A DNA stretch of 64,000 nt from Porphyra umbilicalis (GCA_002049455.2 KV918776.1:372001-436000); one strand, 5' to 3'. Positions 1 through 11,376 are shown, counted from the stretch's first letter. Notes: generated by a model not told the origin, from the sequence alone. Translations and numbers: made by a program.

Positions 1-1500
1 TATCTCCCCTCGGACGAAGACAAAGCGCTGGTCTTCGGGGAGCGTGGGGGCGGCCGCTACCCACCAGTGGGCGGGTACCCCCCCGACGGCAGCGGCTGTC
101 GCTCGTGCGGGCCGCGGTGGACGCCGCGGCGGAGGTGGGCGGAGCGCCCCCTACGCCAGCAAGCGGCGGTCACGTCGGCGACCGCCACCACCGCCGCCAT
201 GGCCGCCTTCCTCATCGTCTTTTTTCTGATCTCCCGCTCGTACGTGCGCTCCCAAGCGGCGCCGGTCGGGAGGCGGTGCTCGACTTGCCTAAGTATCTTT
301 CGTGGTGTGAAAACAGTTTTATCGTTTTGCAATTCCAGTATATTTTCGCGAACGCGCTTTCACCTAACATAATTCTCTTAGACCAAGGTAACAACTGTGT
401 TCTCATTCTTGTACTTTGTCGTTTCAATAGCGTCGCGGTCAGGCCAGACACTGGCGCACGAACCTGGAGTCACCCACGCCTCAGCCGAGCCTCGGTCGAG
501 CACTCTCAGCGGTTCGCCACGTCTGACGAGCAACGACAGAATCGGCAGGTTCAGTCAATGGGGTGCGGTGGCGGCAAGCCACGGCCTCCCCCCCCCCCAC
601 ACCAAGTGCGCGTCGTCACTGACATCGGCGGTGGGCGGTGCGCGCGGCGGCGGCCGTCCAGGCGGCGAGCGGCCACCCCCCTCCGCCGCCGCCGGTGGCC
701 ACGCCCGTTTTCGAGTCTCGCCACCTTTCCCGGCGCACCGTTACGCCCCCCCCCCACCTGCGAGAGGGGAGACCGGCAGACGCCCGGCGGTGACCCACCA
801 GCCGCGCAACCGACGCCCCGCCCCATGAGGCCCGTTGCGGCGGCGGGGGCCCCGGCCCCTACCCGGGGGTGGGGGGGGGAGGAGGGAGCTCCCACTCGCC
901 CCGCGTGGGCGGCCGCGGGGGGGTGCGCCAAAGCCCTCCACCGGCGGCCCGGCGGCCTGCCCGTCGGGGCCGCCCCTGGACGGACGCCGGGGATCTGGGG
1001 GGCGCTGACCACTGGGCACGCCGCCACCCACTGACGGCGGGGATCCGGGTGGGGCACCGCGGCGCCCCGCAAAAGGCCAGGCGCGTGGGCCCGCCCTCCC
1101 CCCCCCCCCCCCCAGCGGGGCCGGATCAGGCGGCTGCCGCCGTGCCAGCGAGCGGGCGGCCCACGGTTCCCGAGCGCCGCGCCCGGCCACGCCGCGCGCG
1201 CGAGCGACGCGCTTGCCCCTGGGCGCGGCGGCCGCGGCAGAAGTGGGAGCCCTCGGCGGGGGACTGGCGGGGGGGAACACGCCCAAACCGGGGCGGGCCG
1301 CCCCCGCCTAGACCCGCCGCTGGCGCGCGGTGCTCTGCCGCCGCTGCTCCCGCCGCCCGCGTGCGGGCGCGGTCAACCGGGGGGGGGCACGCCACCGGGG
1401 AGCGTAGAGGGACACGGTGTCGGGGTCTGCCGGTCCCGCCGCCCCCACCGCCGTTCCCAGCGTGCGTGCCCGCCGCGCCCGGGGGGCACCGTCGCTGCAG
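1..1500. other. GC-rich low-complexity DNA, no gene recognised
   Basis: No protein family is recognisable in any frame. The stretch is extremely CpG-rich with C or G runs (for example about 1099-1113). All frames stay open mainly because TA-containing stop codons are rare at this composition, so the long open frames here are not evidence of genes. Confidence 0.6.
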
Positions 1501-1502
1501 GA

Positions 1503-1655
1503 TGCAGCTCAACAGAACGCCGAACAGAACGGTTTGTTCGGGAACGGACAGAACGCCGAACAGAACGGTTTGTTCGGGACCGGGCAACAGAACGCCAATC
1601 CGTTTGGGCGTCTGTTCGGGCAACAGACGGCGTCTGTTCGGGCAACAGACGCCGA
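1503..1655. repeat. short tandem repeat with CCGAACAG / CTGTTCGG motifs
   Basis: About four imperfect units of roughly 22-40 bp carry CAGAACGCCGAACAG, GGTTTGTTCGGGA and the inverted motif GTCTGTTCGGGCAACAGAC (1610-1628 and 1632-1650). A related palindrome lies at 2787-2803. One plus frame reads as a short GLFG-containing peptide, but the flanking sequence does not support a gene. Confidence 0.7.
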
Positions 1656-1689
1656 ACCGATGACGATTCTGCTCTCTTCTGGGGGATCC

Positions 1690-2860
1690 GTGCATGTGCC
1701 AGGACCTGGAGCGCGTGGAGGTTGAAATTGATGTGTTAACCAAGAAGGATGAAAATGATGAGCTGCGCCTAGCAGAAACTTACAAGCAGATGTCATGGGC
1801 TTCCTGGTTGGACAGTACAACATCGTTACAAGGACAGCAAAACAGTCCGTGTCCTCCTCGGGTTGTCGACTGGGGAATCTCTCGAAGGGACCTCAGCGCG
1901 ACAAGAAGCCTTCCACCACACGCTCGCAGCCACCCACGCCGCATGTGGGTCCTAGTTGCCGACTTCTTGTCGGACAGATCCATGGCCCCCCTTCTCGCTA
2001 CACGCTGCCCCCTCTCCTCTCCCCCCACCCCCTTTCCCTTTCTCCCCCTCCCCCCCTCCCCCCCTCTACCCCTCCCCCTCCCCCCCCTTGCTCATCGGCC
2101 AGATCCTTTTTTCCCACATGCTTTGTGCATGCATCGTCTCAGAGGGTTGTTTTCCTCCTCTCATCGTACATTCGGCGTCTCCCTCTCCACGCTCTCATGC
2201 CTCCTCTCCACAGTCATGAGCCGTTCTATTTTTTCTTGCCCCCACCCCGCTCCACTTCCACCGATTACTCTCGGTTGCACGACCATGGCATCGCGGCAAT
2301 GCCGTCTCTTTTTCCGCACGTGATCTGACATTGTTTTCTCCAAAGGACCGGTGTGACCACGAACACTCTGACGTGCTTCTCTCTCCAACGTGTGCATTGT
2401 GCCTTCTGTTCAACCTTACGTGTCCTCTTTGTAGTCTTTTTTGACGTGTATCTGTCTTGCGAAATTCATGTAGACGCGTTGAGTCCGGTGTTGCAGCTAT
2501 GAATAAAATGGAGGTGCTCTTTTGCTGATGCATCTGGGAGGTGCTGTCCATTGGTTCAACGGTCAGCACGAATCGATTCAACAGATCACATGTACTTGGA
2601 AACAAGCCTGTAAGAATTGAGATACCTGAACTGCGCTGTGTCTCATTAAGTCGTTTTCAGCTGCATCCCTCAACACGACTGTCTGGGCCGCTTGCCTCGG
2701 CTGATCCGCCCGTTTCTTCTTCATGAGCTCGTGATCCAGATCCGTGCTCCCGAACAGGTTCCGAACAGAAGTCGCGTCTGTTGAGGGTCTGTTTGGAACA
2801 GACGTCCGGGCAGAATGGCTGTCGTTTGAGGCTGCTTCCTGCAGCAACGACGGCAACGGC
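1690..2860. other. lower-GC island, no gene recognised
   Basis: GC drops sharply compared with both flanks. A pyrimidine-rich C/T tract covers about 1998-2100, and an AATAAA hexamer lies at 2502-2507, which could be a plus-strand polyadenylation signal. A short plus-strand open stretch from about 1694 is acidic and possibly coiled-coil, but it has no matching upstream exon that I can identify. The palindrome family of 1503-1655 reappears at 2787-2803. Confidence 0.45.
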
Positions 2861-3035
2861 GCTTGCGGCCGCGACGGCGGCCGGGCGGCCGCGCGTGGCC
2901 GCCCGTGGTCCGCCCCCCCGCCCGCCCGACCGCCGGTGCGCGCCACACGTCTGGCGCTCGCGGGAGGGTGGGGCGAACCCCCCCCGCGCGGGCTCCCACG
3001 CGCGGTCGCCCCGCCACGCGGATCTGCCGCCGTCA

Positions 3036-3082
<47 letters not shown>

Positions 3083-3228
3083 AGCGGCCGCCGCGCCCCG
3101 CCCGTGCGGCTGTGCGGTTGGGGGGGGGTCTGGGCCGCACGCCGCGGCTCGGGCCGACGGTGGCGCGGCAGGCACTGGTGCCGGCTGCCACCGAGGTGAG
3201 GTGGGGAGGCGGAGATGGGGTCTCGGGG

Positions 3229-3264
<36 letters not shown>

Positions 3265-4926
3265 ACCAGAGTGCTTGACGGCTTCCGGTAACGGCGCACC
3301 GGTGGGGCAGGCCCCCACCTCCACGGGGGTTTGCACCGCCGCGCGGCGCCCCCCCCCCCGCCCCCCCCTCCCCAACGTTGGCGGCGCGCCGCGCGACAGG
3401 TGGCACCCGACGCGCCGCCCGCGCCACATGTGCGGCGACCGCGGGGGGGGGTGGGGCGAGAGGTGTGCGGCTGGCGGCGGCTGGCGCGGTCGCGTCGCGG
3501 CGGGGTGCCCATGGCGCGCCGCCACCAGCGCGTCGCGTGTGCGCCACGGCACGTCACGCACCGGTGCAAGCGTCGGTCAGGGGGGCGCGGCGGCGGTGGG
3601 GGCGCCGCCTGATGGGGGGGGAGGGGCACCCCGCCCCCCCACCGGGCGGCGGGGACCTCGTCTAACCGTTGCCGCTGCCGGCGGTGGCGGTGGGGGACGG
3701 GAGCGAGGCAGCGGCCGCGGGGCGCGACGGTAAGGCCACACACACCCCGCCGTCGGCGCGGGCGGGGCGGGGACGGGGCGGGTCCCCCCCCCCCTCCGCG
3801 CGCGGCCGGCGATGGCCTAGGCGCTCGCCCCGTTCCCCCTCTGGGTCTGACGCCACCCGCGCATCACGTACGGGGCGTACAGTGCCGTCGACGCGCGCGT
3901 GACGGCCCGCGGGGCCCGCCCCGCACGCGGCACCGGGGGGGCGGGTCACGGGGGTGGCAGCGCACCCGGCGGCGCTGCACGCCGTACGGGCTGCTCCAGC
4001 GGCGCTGGTGGCGGTGGGTGGGGCGCGGCCCCCCCCCCCCAACCCCCCCCCCTGCTGGGGGGACCCGCGTGCACCGCGTGCGCGTGCGGTCGCTCCACCT
4101 GTTGACACACAACCCCCCTGGGTGCGACGACGCGCCCCCGTGTGCGCTGCTGTTGTCCTCCGTCAGAAAGGGCGGGGTGGGGGGGGGGGGTGGGGTTGGG
4201 GTGAGTGCGCCGCGGACGCGTGGCGCCGGCAGACGGCGCGTGGTGTTCACGCGCAAGGCGAGCGCGGCACTGCCCCCCCGCCGGGTAGTGCGCGCCGGCG
4301 CCCGCTCTGCCGACTGCGGCTGCCGGCGGTGCTGCCAGTCGGTGTGCACCGCCGCCGCCGCCCGTGTCGTTGCTCCGTCGCGGGGGGAGTGGGGGGGGGG
4401 GGGTGAGGGGCCGGCGGCACCCGGGCGCGCGTCGGTGCGCGGGCGCGGGGCGTCTTTTTGGGTTGTGACCCCGCCGCCGCGGCGGTCGGGAGGGGGCCCC
4501 CACCGCCACGGGGATTGTCGGGGGGCGGCGGTCGTGCCCACTCGGTTTCGGTGGCGAACGTGCGTCGACGGGAGCGGAGGGCGGGTGGCACCTGGGCTCT
4601 CCCCCCCCCCACGGCGGCCACGACTCTCTCGATTCCCCCGCCGTCGTCAACGCCGCGGGCGGCACCCGCCGACGTGGGGGCGGCTTTCCCCCCCAAGCAC
4701 GGGGCGCGGTCGGTGCCGCTCTGCCGGCACTCCCACCCGCCTGTTGCTGCCGCTGTTGGCGGGCGGTGTTGACGACGCGGCGCCTCGCCGGTAGGTGGTG
4801 TTGCCCGTCCCCTCTGCTTTGCGGGGGGAGCTCCCTCCTTCCTCCACCGCCGACACACCCCGCCCGTCGACCCGACGCGCGTCGACGCTGCCCGACGGTC
4901 GGGCGCCCGTGCGGTGCCGTGCGGCG
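2861..4926. other. GC-rich low-complexity upstream region of the cellulose synthase gene
   Basis: No gene is seen. It contains a (GGC)n tract at about 3037-3083, a 29-base G run at 3233-3261, and many shorter C/G runs. It may include the promoter and 5' leader of the gene at 4927, but no TATA box is visible. Confidence 0.5.
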
Positions 4927-7200
4927 ATGGTGTTTTGGAGGCGAGCCGCCCCGGCAGAGGAAACGGATGTGGCCGACGCCGAGTCGGTGCCGCCCCCCGG
5001 CGCCGCGCATGGCGTCACGGGCGTATCGGTGACGGCCGTGCCCGCCGCGCCCCTAGTCCCAACGGTCGTCCAGACGTCCGCGGCGGCGCCGACGGCGCTG
5101 GCGGATGTGGCCATCCACCCGGCGCCGCCGCCGCGGAGGGCGCCAACGACAACGACGATGCCGCTGTCGAGGTCGGAGGATGCGGGCAACAACCAGTTTT
5201 CCCAATCCGCCGTCGCCTCGTCGGCGTCCCGCTCGTCGGGGCCCGGCTCGACAACGTCGACGACCGACTCGGAGCTCGACTTGCGGGTGCTGTCTGCGCG
5301 GGCGGCAGAGGACTTTTCCATCGGCCGGTGGGCCAAGTTCTTCACCCGCTACCACTTTATTTACATCTTCCTCCTCGTCCTGTGCTTCCTCTTTTACGGC
5401 TCGTCGGTGGCGGCGCTGATCATCTCCGTGTCGCTGCTCGAACTCAACATCATCGCCACGATTGTGTTTGCGGCGGTGCTCGGCGGCCAGCTGCTCTCGT
5501 CGCTGCCCATGTGGATAACGCTGCTCTTTTGGCGCGCGTGCCCGCCCATGGAGGGCACCATTGGCGTCGACGCGCACGGGCGGCTGCCGAGCGTGGACGT
5601 GGTCATCACGGTGTACAAGGAGGAGACGGAGATTATCGTGGGCACGCTCCTCGCCACGCAGCGGCTCGAGTATGACAGCAGCCGCCTGCACATTTACCTG
5701 CTCGACGACGGCCGCCGCCCCGAGCTCGCCGACATTGTTCGAGAGATGGGCGCAAGCGGCGCCTTGCGCCACCCCCTAACGTACCTGACCCGCGAGAGCA
5801 ACGCCGGTGCCAAGGGCGGCAACCTCAACCACTGGCTCCGCGCGTCGGCAGAGATGGCGGGCGAGTTTTTTGTGACGCTCGACGCAGACATGCAGCCGTT
5901 CCCCGACGCCCTTGCCATCCTGTTTGGCCACTGGTACGGCTATGACCGGGCGACGCGGGAGCGGCTGGCGTTTGTGCAGGCCCCCCAGTTCTTCCGGCAG
6001 CGCAAGCCCGGGGGCTTCCGTGACTCCTTTGACGTGTGCCTCATGTTCTTTTGCAAGACCCTCAACCCGTCGATGAACCGCTTTGGCTGCGTCATCTACG
6101 TTGGCTGCTGCGCGCTGTGGCGCCGCGACGCCATTGAGTCGGTCAATGGCTTCCACGAGGGCCACGCGACGGAAGACGCGGTCACGGGCTGCACCGTCCA
6201 CCGCACGCACGTGCCCGGCACCAACACCACGTGGCTCTCCAAGTACCTGTCTGTGCCCATTGCGGCGGGGCTGTCACCCCCGACGCTGCCGGCGCTCCTC
6301 GACCAGCGCCTGCGGTGGTACCTCGGCCTCATCGAGATGTTTGTACACCACCGGGGGTACCTGTTTGCGTCGCGCCTGACGCTCATGCAGCGGATTGCGT
6401 ATCTGGGGTCGGCCGGCAACTGGATTGCGGGGATTGTCAACTTCCTGGCGCTGCTGGCGGGCACCGTGACCATCTTTGCCATGATCATTGTGCAAGCGGC
6501 GGCGGGCGACTTGAACAACTCACGCTTTGCGTGGGCGTTTTGGTTCTCCACGTTTGCCTGCTTCATCACCTTCTTTGCGTGGCTGCTCCTGCCCGGCGCC
6601 GGGTGGGTGGCCAAGATCCGAGGCTCCCAAATGAGCTACATGTACACGTCAACCTTCATCGCCGCCATCTTCAAGTACTTTGGCGTCAACATTGCGGTGC
6701 AAAAGACGGCCGCCGACGTGGACGACGAGCGGCGGGTGTGGCACCCGCTCATGTGGATCAACGTCTTTGCGCTGGTGATCGTCTTTGGCGTCGGCGGCGT
6801 CGCCATCTGGCAGGTCGTCAACACGCCCGGCAAGAAGGAGACGGGGCCGATCCTGCAGATTGCCGTCTACCTCGGCGTCTGGGCGTTTTTGCACTGGCCC
6901 CTGTGGCTGGCCCTGGTCGGCTACCGTGCCAAGGAGGACGACTTTTACGCCAAGGAGGCGGAGGGCTTGCCCGACTACACGGACGTGGCGGTCAACAAGC
7001 TCGTCAACCAAACCCGCCGACGGACAATGGGCTCTGTGGCGGGCGGTGACGGGACCGCCGGCTCAGAGTACACCCGCTACAGCATTCGCCACGGGACGAT
7101 GAGCGAGCGGTCGTTTGAGGAGGTCCGCGACATGCTCGACGAGTATCGGCGGAAGAAGCGGGAGAGTACGGCGTCCAACCCGGTTTCGCCACCAGTTTGA
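4927..7200 (+). CDS. Cellulose synthase-like family 2 glycosyltransferase (GT2), multi-pass membrane protein
   Basis: The 757-residue single-exon protein starts at the first in-frame ATG (4927). An acidic, disordered N-terminus of about 130 residues precedes two or three membrane segments (about 140-205). The cytosolic GT2 domain then shows the full catalytic set: DDG at 260-262, DAD at 319-321, the FVQAPQ acceptor motif, TED at 415-417 and QRLRW at 460-464. About five further membrane helices follow (about 490-665), then a charged tail. This is the layout of processive beta-glucan synthases that use UDP-glucose at the plasma membrane. The plant CESA zinc finger, P-CR and CSR inserts are absent, so it resembles bacterial, oomycete or red-algal CESAs rather than land-plant ones. 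Cellulose is the likely product; another beta-glucan or mannan cannot be excluded from sequence. The frame is intact despite high GC. Confidence 0.93.
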   Translation: MVFWRRAAPAEETDVADAESVPPPGAAHGVTGVSVTAVPAAPLVPTVVQTSAAAPTALADVAIHPAPPPRRAPTTTTMPLSRSEDAGNNQFSQSAVASSASRSSGPGSTTSTTDSELDLRVLSARAAEDFSIGRWAKFFTRYHFIYIFLLVLCFLFYGSSVAALIISVSLLELNIIATIVFAAVLGGQLLSSLPMWITLLFWRACPPMEGTIGVDAHGRLPSVDVVITVYKEETEIIVGTLLATQRLEYDSSRLHIYLLDDGRRPELADIVREMGASGALRHPLTYLTRESNAGAKGGNLNHWLRASAEMAGEFFVTLDADMQPFPDALAILFGHWYGYDRATRERLAFVQAPQFFRQRKPGGFRDSFDVCLMFFCKTLNPSMNRFGCVIYVGCCALWRRDAIESVNGFHEGHATEDAVTGCTVHRTHVPGTNTTWLSKYLSVPIAAGLSPPTLPALLDQRLRWYLGLIEMFVHHRGYLFASRLTLMQRIAYLGSAGNWIAGIVNFLALLAGTVTIFAMIIVQAAAGDLNNSRFAWAFWFSTFACFITFFAWLLLPGAGWVAKIRGSQMSYMYTSTFIAAIFKYFGVNIAVQKTAADVDDERRVWHPLMWINVFALVIVFGVGGVAIWQVVNTPGKKETGPILQIAVYLGVWAFLHWPLWLALVGYRAKEDDFYAKEAEGLPDYTDVAVNKLVNQTRRRTMGSVAGGDGTAGSEYTRYSIRHGTMSERSFEEVRDMLDEYRRKKRESTASNPVSPPV

Positions 7201-8336
7201 GGGGCGTGGAGGGTGGGTAGGCGCCGACGGGTTTCTCTTTTCTTACTTTCGCAGTGATCGTGTACCGGATACTCTCCATTTTCGACCGCTGACCACTGTA
7301 CGCTTTTCGTTGGACGCCCGCAGCTGGCGCGCCGACAGTCGCTGCCGCGCGGGTGGGCCTGTGTTTGGCGCGTCGCCCGACGACGTGCGAGCAGGCGGCG
7401 GACACTACAGTCATGTGTGGCGGACCGCACCCGCCGTCCGCTCAACAGCGACCTTTCGGCCTACCAACAGACTCGACGTCAATGTCGAGAGCCACAGTCA
7501 AACCTCGGTCGCCACAACCACATGGATTGCCTAAACCATCCTTTTTTTATTCTGTATTTGGTGCTCACGGGCCGCTGCGCCCGCGACCCCCCCCTCGTTC
7601 CTCGTACAGTATCTACGAGGAGCCCCACGAGGACACACACCCACTGTATGTCGTCGGCCCACGAGGTTGGCTTTCAGTGTCCCATCGGGCCAGGCGTGGC
7701 AGGGCCGAACACGAAGCTCGACGGCGGCGCCCCACAGCGGAGTGTCCGCCGCACCGGCACGCGGCGCTGCAGCTAGGGATGTGGCACTGGGCCACGTCCC
7801 GGATCTGCGCCGCCGCACTCACGACGTGCGCGTCACTGTGTTCTCGGCGGGCAACTGAAAGGGCCACCGCAGCAGTAACACAAGCCTAAATTGATTGGCG
7901 TGGGCGGCGGTGGGGCACCACCGCGAGGTGGCAGTGCCGAGCGCGCAGCGATGCTCGCAAAGAGGAGTCTGCAGTACGGTCAGTGCATTCCACTCCCAAC
8001 TGGACGCAACAGCGGACCGGGTGTACAGGGAGCGACGGAAAGACGGCAGAGGAGGGGAACGCACGCGCTAGGCAGTCGCCCGTGAGCACCAGTCGGCAGA
8101 GAAGAGCGGGGTGGAAGCGATGTGCGGTTAGACGGCGATGACGAGGGCAGCCCGGTAGCCGGAGGGAGGGGGCGGCGCCCTGCCTCGTCAAGGAGCCGGG
8201 GACTGGAGAAGGAACGGTACGCAAAGAGACCAGCACGTCGCTGCACGTTTACGCTATGGGAGCTGGGGGATTGCCCACCGAGCCTCAACGAGGCCACAGG
8301 GTTGGTCGCAAGCCGTACCCCCGTGGGCCACCACAC
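7201..8336. other. intergenic, no gene recognised
   Basis: Moderate-GC spacer holding the 3' ends of the plus-strand glycosyltransferase gene and of the minus-strand small ORF. It has a T-rich stretch at about 7540-7560. No RNA gene or repeat was recognised. Confidence 0.5.
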
Positions 8337-8780
8337 CTACCGCTTGGCGGCAGTGCCCCCCGCCGGCCGAAGCCACCACTGCCCCACGGCCGCACCTCCG
8401 TACGACCCAAATGGCGCACCTCGCAGTCGTGACGCCGCCCCCCCCGTCACCTCACGCCGGCTGGTCGGGGGGTGGCGGCGGCGGACCCTCTCTGCCACCA
8501 ATGCCCGCCGGTAGAGCCGCATCTGGCGCACCCGCCGCCGCCATGCCGCCGCCGCCGGCGGGCGGGGCCGGCGCCCCCCCCCCCCCGCCTCCCCCTCCCG
8601 CAGGTGCTTGGGCAGCCGCCGCCAGGCGTCCCAAAACTCGTACCCATCCTTCTCAAAGCTGCCGCCTCGCTGCTTGCTCCGCTCCACCACTTGCAGATAC
8701 ACCGCGAGGACGGATAGATTAAAGGCGCCGAGGGCGGCGATGCGGGCAACGACGCGGCCGCCGCGGCTCAGGGGCGCCAT
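8337..8780 (-). CDS. Hypothetical small protein with one N-terminal membrane segment
   Basis: The 147-residue ORF starts at an ATG at 8780. Residues about 8-32 form a hydrophobic helix (RIAALGAFNLSVLAVYL), followed by a conserved-looking polar segment with KDGYEFWDAW. A Pro/Gly-rich stretch encoded by C/G runs comes next, then an Arg-rich tail that may not be genuine. The arrangement suits a small organelle or ER membrane protein, but I do not recognise the family. It is divergent from panC, sharing about 720 bases of upstream DNA. The last third could be an intron or a wrong frame, since a GTGAGG sequence lies in it. Confidence 0.4.
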   Translation of the reverse strand: MAPLSRGGRVVARIAALGAFNLSVLAVYLQVVERSKQRGGSFEKDGYEFWDAWRRLPKHLREGEAGGGGRRPRPPAAAAWRRRVRQMRLYRRALVAERVRRRHPPTSRREVTGGAASRLRGAPFGSYGGAAVGQWWLRPAGGTAAKR

Positions 8781-9504
8781 CGTCAAGTGCCCCTGCAGTC
8801 AGGAGAAGGAGGGAAGCTTTCAAGCAAGAGTAGAAGGAAGACGAGCGCATCAAATCAAAAGGACAGGACGCAGGGAGGGAAAGCAGCGACGGGAGGAGCG
8901 AGGTGGGGTCGGGGGGGGATGGGATAGCGCGCGATTCAGAGCTGCGACGGGGGCGCCCGGCAGGTCAGTGCCAGGGACGGAAGCGAGCCGCAGGGTCGAC
9001 TGGTTGGCCGCTCCCCTGCAAGAGGGCAAGGGCAGGGAAGGAGGCAGTGCACGTCGCCGTAATGGAACAGTAGCCTGGTGGGCGCGCGGCGATCGTACGC
9101 TCCCAGTGGCACGGCTGCTGGGGCGAAGCGGTCGAGGTGGAAGCCTGCCACAGCGGACACCCGCCGCTCTGTATCGACATGCAAAAGCGCGGCCCACACG
9201 GATTAGGTCGATGCATAAGATTTATTACGTGTGTACGGTCGACGACTTGACGCGACCAATCGGGTGTATTGGGGTTGCCGGCGTCACAATCGCCGACTGC
9301 GCCGGATCTCGAGGACCGCGACCGCTCCCTGGACGCTGCCATCATCCGTCTGCTTGCTGGTCGACTCCTGGCATGACGGGTCTGCTCCGTCGCGCCGTCC
9401 CCCGTGGTCGGCGTCGGCGACCTCTTCCATTCAGCAACACGTGCCCTCTATCCCTCACTGGCGGTTTTCTGTCAGCGCCAGTGTGCTACCTGCCGCCCCC
9501 TATC
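8781..9504. promoter_or_regulatory. shared upstream region of the small membrane ORF and panC
   Basis: Divergent intergenic region. It holds a short AT-rich patch near 9215-9235 (AAGATTTATTACG) but no clear TATA box. Assignment as the promoter region rests only on gene orientation. Confidence 0.35.
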
Positions 9505-10788
9505 ATGCCCGACGGCGCGGCCGCTCCTCGGGCCGGCGACGCCGCCGCCGACGGTGGCGGCGGTGGGCCAGGGCACGCGGCCGCGGCGGCGGCGGGCGTG
9601 ACCATCCTCTCGTCGGTGGGGGAGATGGTTGCCGCCCGGGAGCGGCTACCGGCGGGCACGCGGGTTGGGCTGGTGGCGACCATGGGCGCGCTCCACGGCG
9701 GCCACTTGGTAAGTGTGGCGCGGCGCACGGGGGACGGCTCTGGTGGATGGGGGACGGTGGTGGGGTGTGGGCTGCTTGCTTTGGCGGCAGCGGTGTTGTG
9801 TGAAAGCTCTGGTGTGGGGCTCTGATTGGATACCTGCCTGTGGTTCTGGCGCTGACGAGCACCGTCATGCTGCCTGATCGCTCTGTCGCATCGGCCACCT
9901 GCTTTTTCCTCCCCTGCCATGCATCCCAATCACCGCCACACGGCCAAAACCCCCTTTTATTCGCAGGAGCTGGTTCGCCGCTCCCTCGCCGACACGGACG
10001 TCACCATCGTCACCATTTACGTCAACCCGCTGCAGTTCTCCGCCACCGAAGACCTCGGCACCTACCCCCGCACCGTCGACGACGACGTGGCGCTCCTCAC
10101 CCCCCTCCTCGCCGCCCCCGCCGACGCCGGGACCCCCCCCCCCCCCCACCTCCTCTTCACCCCCACGGTCGCCGAAATGCGGCCGGCGGGGGCGACGACC
10201 ACCGTCGCCACCGCCGTCGGGGACGCGGCCGCCAACCCCTCCTCGGAAGGGGCGTCGCGCCCCCACTTTTTCGGCGGCGTCGCGACGGTCGTGGCCGCCC
10301 TGCTGCACCTCACTCGCCCGACCGTCGCCTTTTTCGGCGAAAAGGACGCGCAGCAGCTGGCGGTCGTCACCGCCCTGGCGCGGGACCTCCACTTTGGCAC
10401 GACCATCGTCGGCGTGCCGACGGTGCGGGAGGCCGACGGCGTCGCCGCCTCGTCCCGCAACGTCTACTTGACGGCCGCGGGGCGGGCGGCGGCGCCGGCG
10501 CTGTACCGCTCCCTCGTCGCCGCCCGCGACGCGTGGGCCGAGGCGGGGGAGACGGCCGCGTCGGCGCTGCGCGCCGCCGTGCGGCGGGGGGTGGACGCGG
10601 GGACGGCCGCGTCGGGCGGGCGGGTGCTGTACGTGAGCGTCGCCGACCGGTGGTCCATGGCCGAAGTCGACGGCGCCGTGCGGTCGGCGGCAGACGTGCG
10701 CGCGACGGCGCCGGGGGGGGAGGTCGTCGTGTGCGTCGCGGTGCAGTTGGGCGCCGCGCGGTTGATCGACAACATTGTGTTGCGGTGA
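9505..10788 (+). CDS. panC: Pantothenate synthetase (pantoate--beta-alanine ligase), two exons
   Basis: Condenses pantoate and beta-alanine with ATP to give pantothenate, the vitamin B5 precursor of coenzyme A. Exon 1 is 9505-9708 and exon 2 is 9967-10788; joined they give 341 residues. The splice falls inside the nucleotide-binding signature and restores it: MGALHGGHL from exon 1 joins ELVRRSL from exon 2. Further family hallmarks are VNPLQF, GEKDAQQL, VREADGVAASSRN (the KMSKS-like loop) and a C-terminal region ending LIDNIVLR. The Ala/Gly-rich N-terminal 30 residues could be a leader, but no clear transit peptide is visible. Length is slightly above the usual 280-310 because of that extension and a Pro-run insert near 10136-10148. 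The next gene, cornichon, converges on it. Confidence 0.95.
9709..9966 (+). other. panC intron, 258 bases
   Basis: The donor is GTAAGT directly after CACTTG; the acceptor is TTTTATTCGCAG before GAGCTGGTT. It is phase 0. Removing it rebuilds the conserved GHLELVR motif, which makes this the best-supported intron in the window. Confidence 0.93.
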
Positions 10789-11376
10789 CGGTGGGTGGGG
10801 TGGGGGGGGGGGGGGGGGGACCGCGGCTGTCGCGGCGGAACAGCGAGCCACCCGCAGCCGCCGCCGCGGGCCGCCATGCTGGGTACGGCCTCTCCACACA
10901 GCACCCACACACGCACGAAAAACTACAACGGTACAAGTCGCGCAATGGCGCGGCCGGGCGCAGCGGGAGGGGGTGGTGGCCACGACGCCGTTGCAGCGGC
11001 AGCCGAACAGCCCCGCACGGGGCGCCCACGTCGCTGCCGTCCCCCGCCCCGTCGAAAAGCAGCCGCCCGCCCACACCGTCGTGCGCCGACACCCCCCTGT
11101 CCAGCAGAGCACCCCAGCCGGGGCTCCCCCACACCCGCCACCACCGCCAAACCCCCGCCGTCGCTCCCACCGCCGTCCCCCAGCCCGCCTGCACCGCCCC
11201 CCGCGCACACTGTAAACGGACGGGTCGCGTGGTCAGGTGGGCGCCAGCGCTTTGCATGCAGCGCCCGCCGCGCGGGGGCGAAAGCCCCCCCCCGCCCCCA
11301 GCCTCTGCCCCACCGGCAGCGACGCTCCGCCCGCCCCCCCCCCCCCCGCCCAGCTCCTCGCCGCGCAGCGCGCCGT
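10789..11376. other. convergent intergenic region, low complexity
   Basis: It lies between the 3' ends of panC (plus) and cornichon (minus). It has a G-rich stretch at about 10797-10820 and long C-rich tracts, and no gene is recognised. Long open frames across it are compositional. Confidence 0.5.

Noticed and set aside
105-1286. Several overlapping open frames of 170-310 codons at the left end
   Set aside because: Pro/Arg/Gly/Ala translation of CpG-rich DNA on both strands, no domains, no start or splice logic.
2578-3561. Minus-strand open frames of about 300 codons
   Set aside because: They run through (GGC)n and a 29-base G run and read as homopolymeric peptide; compositional only.
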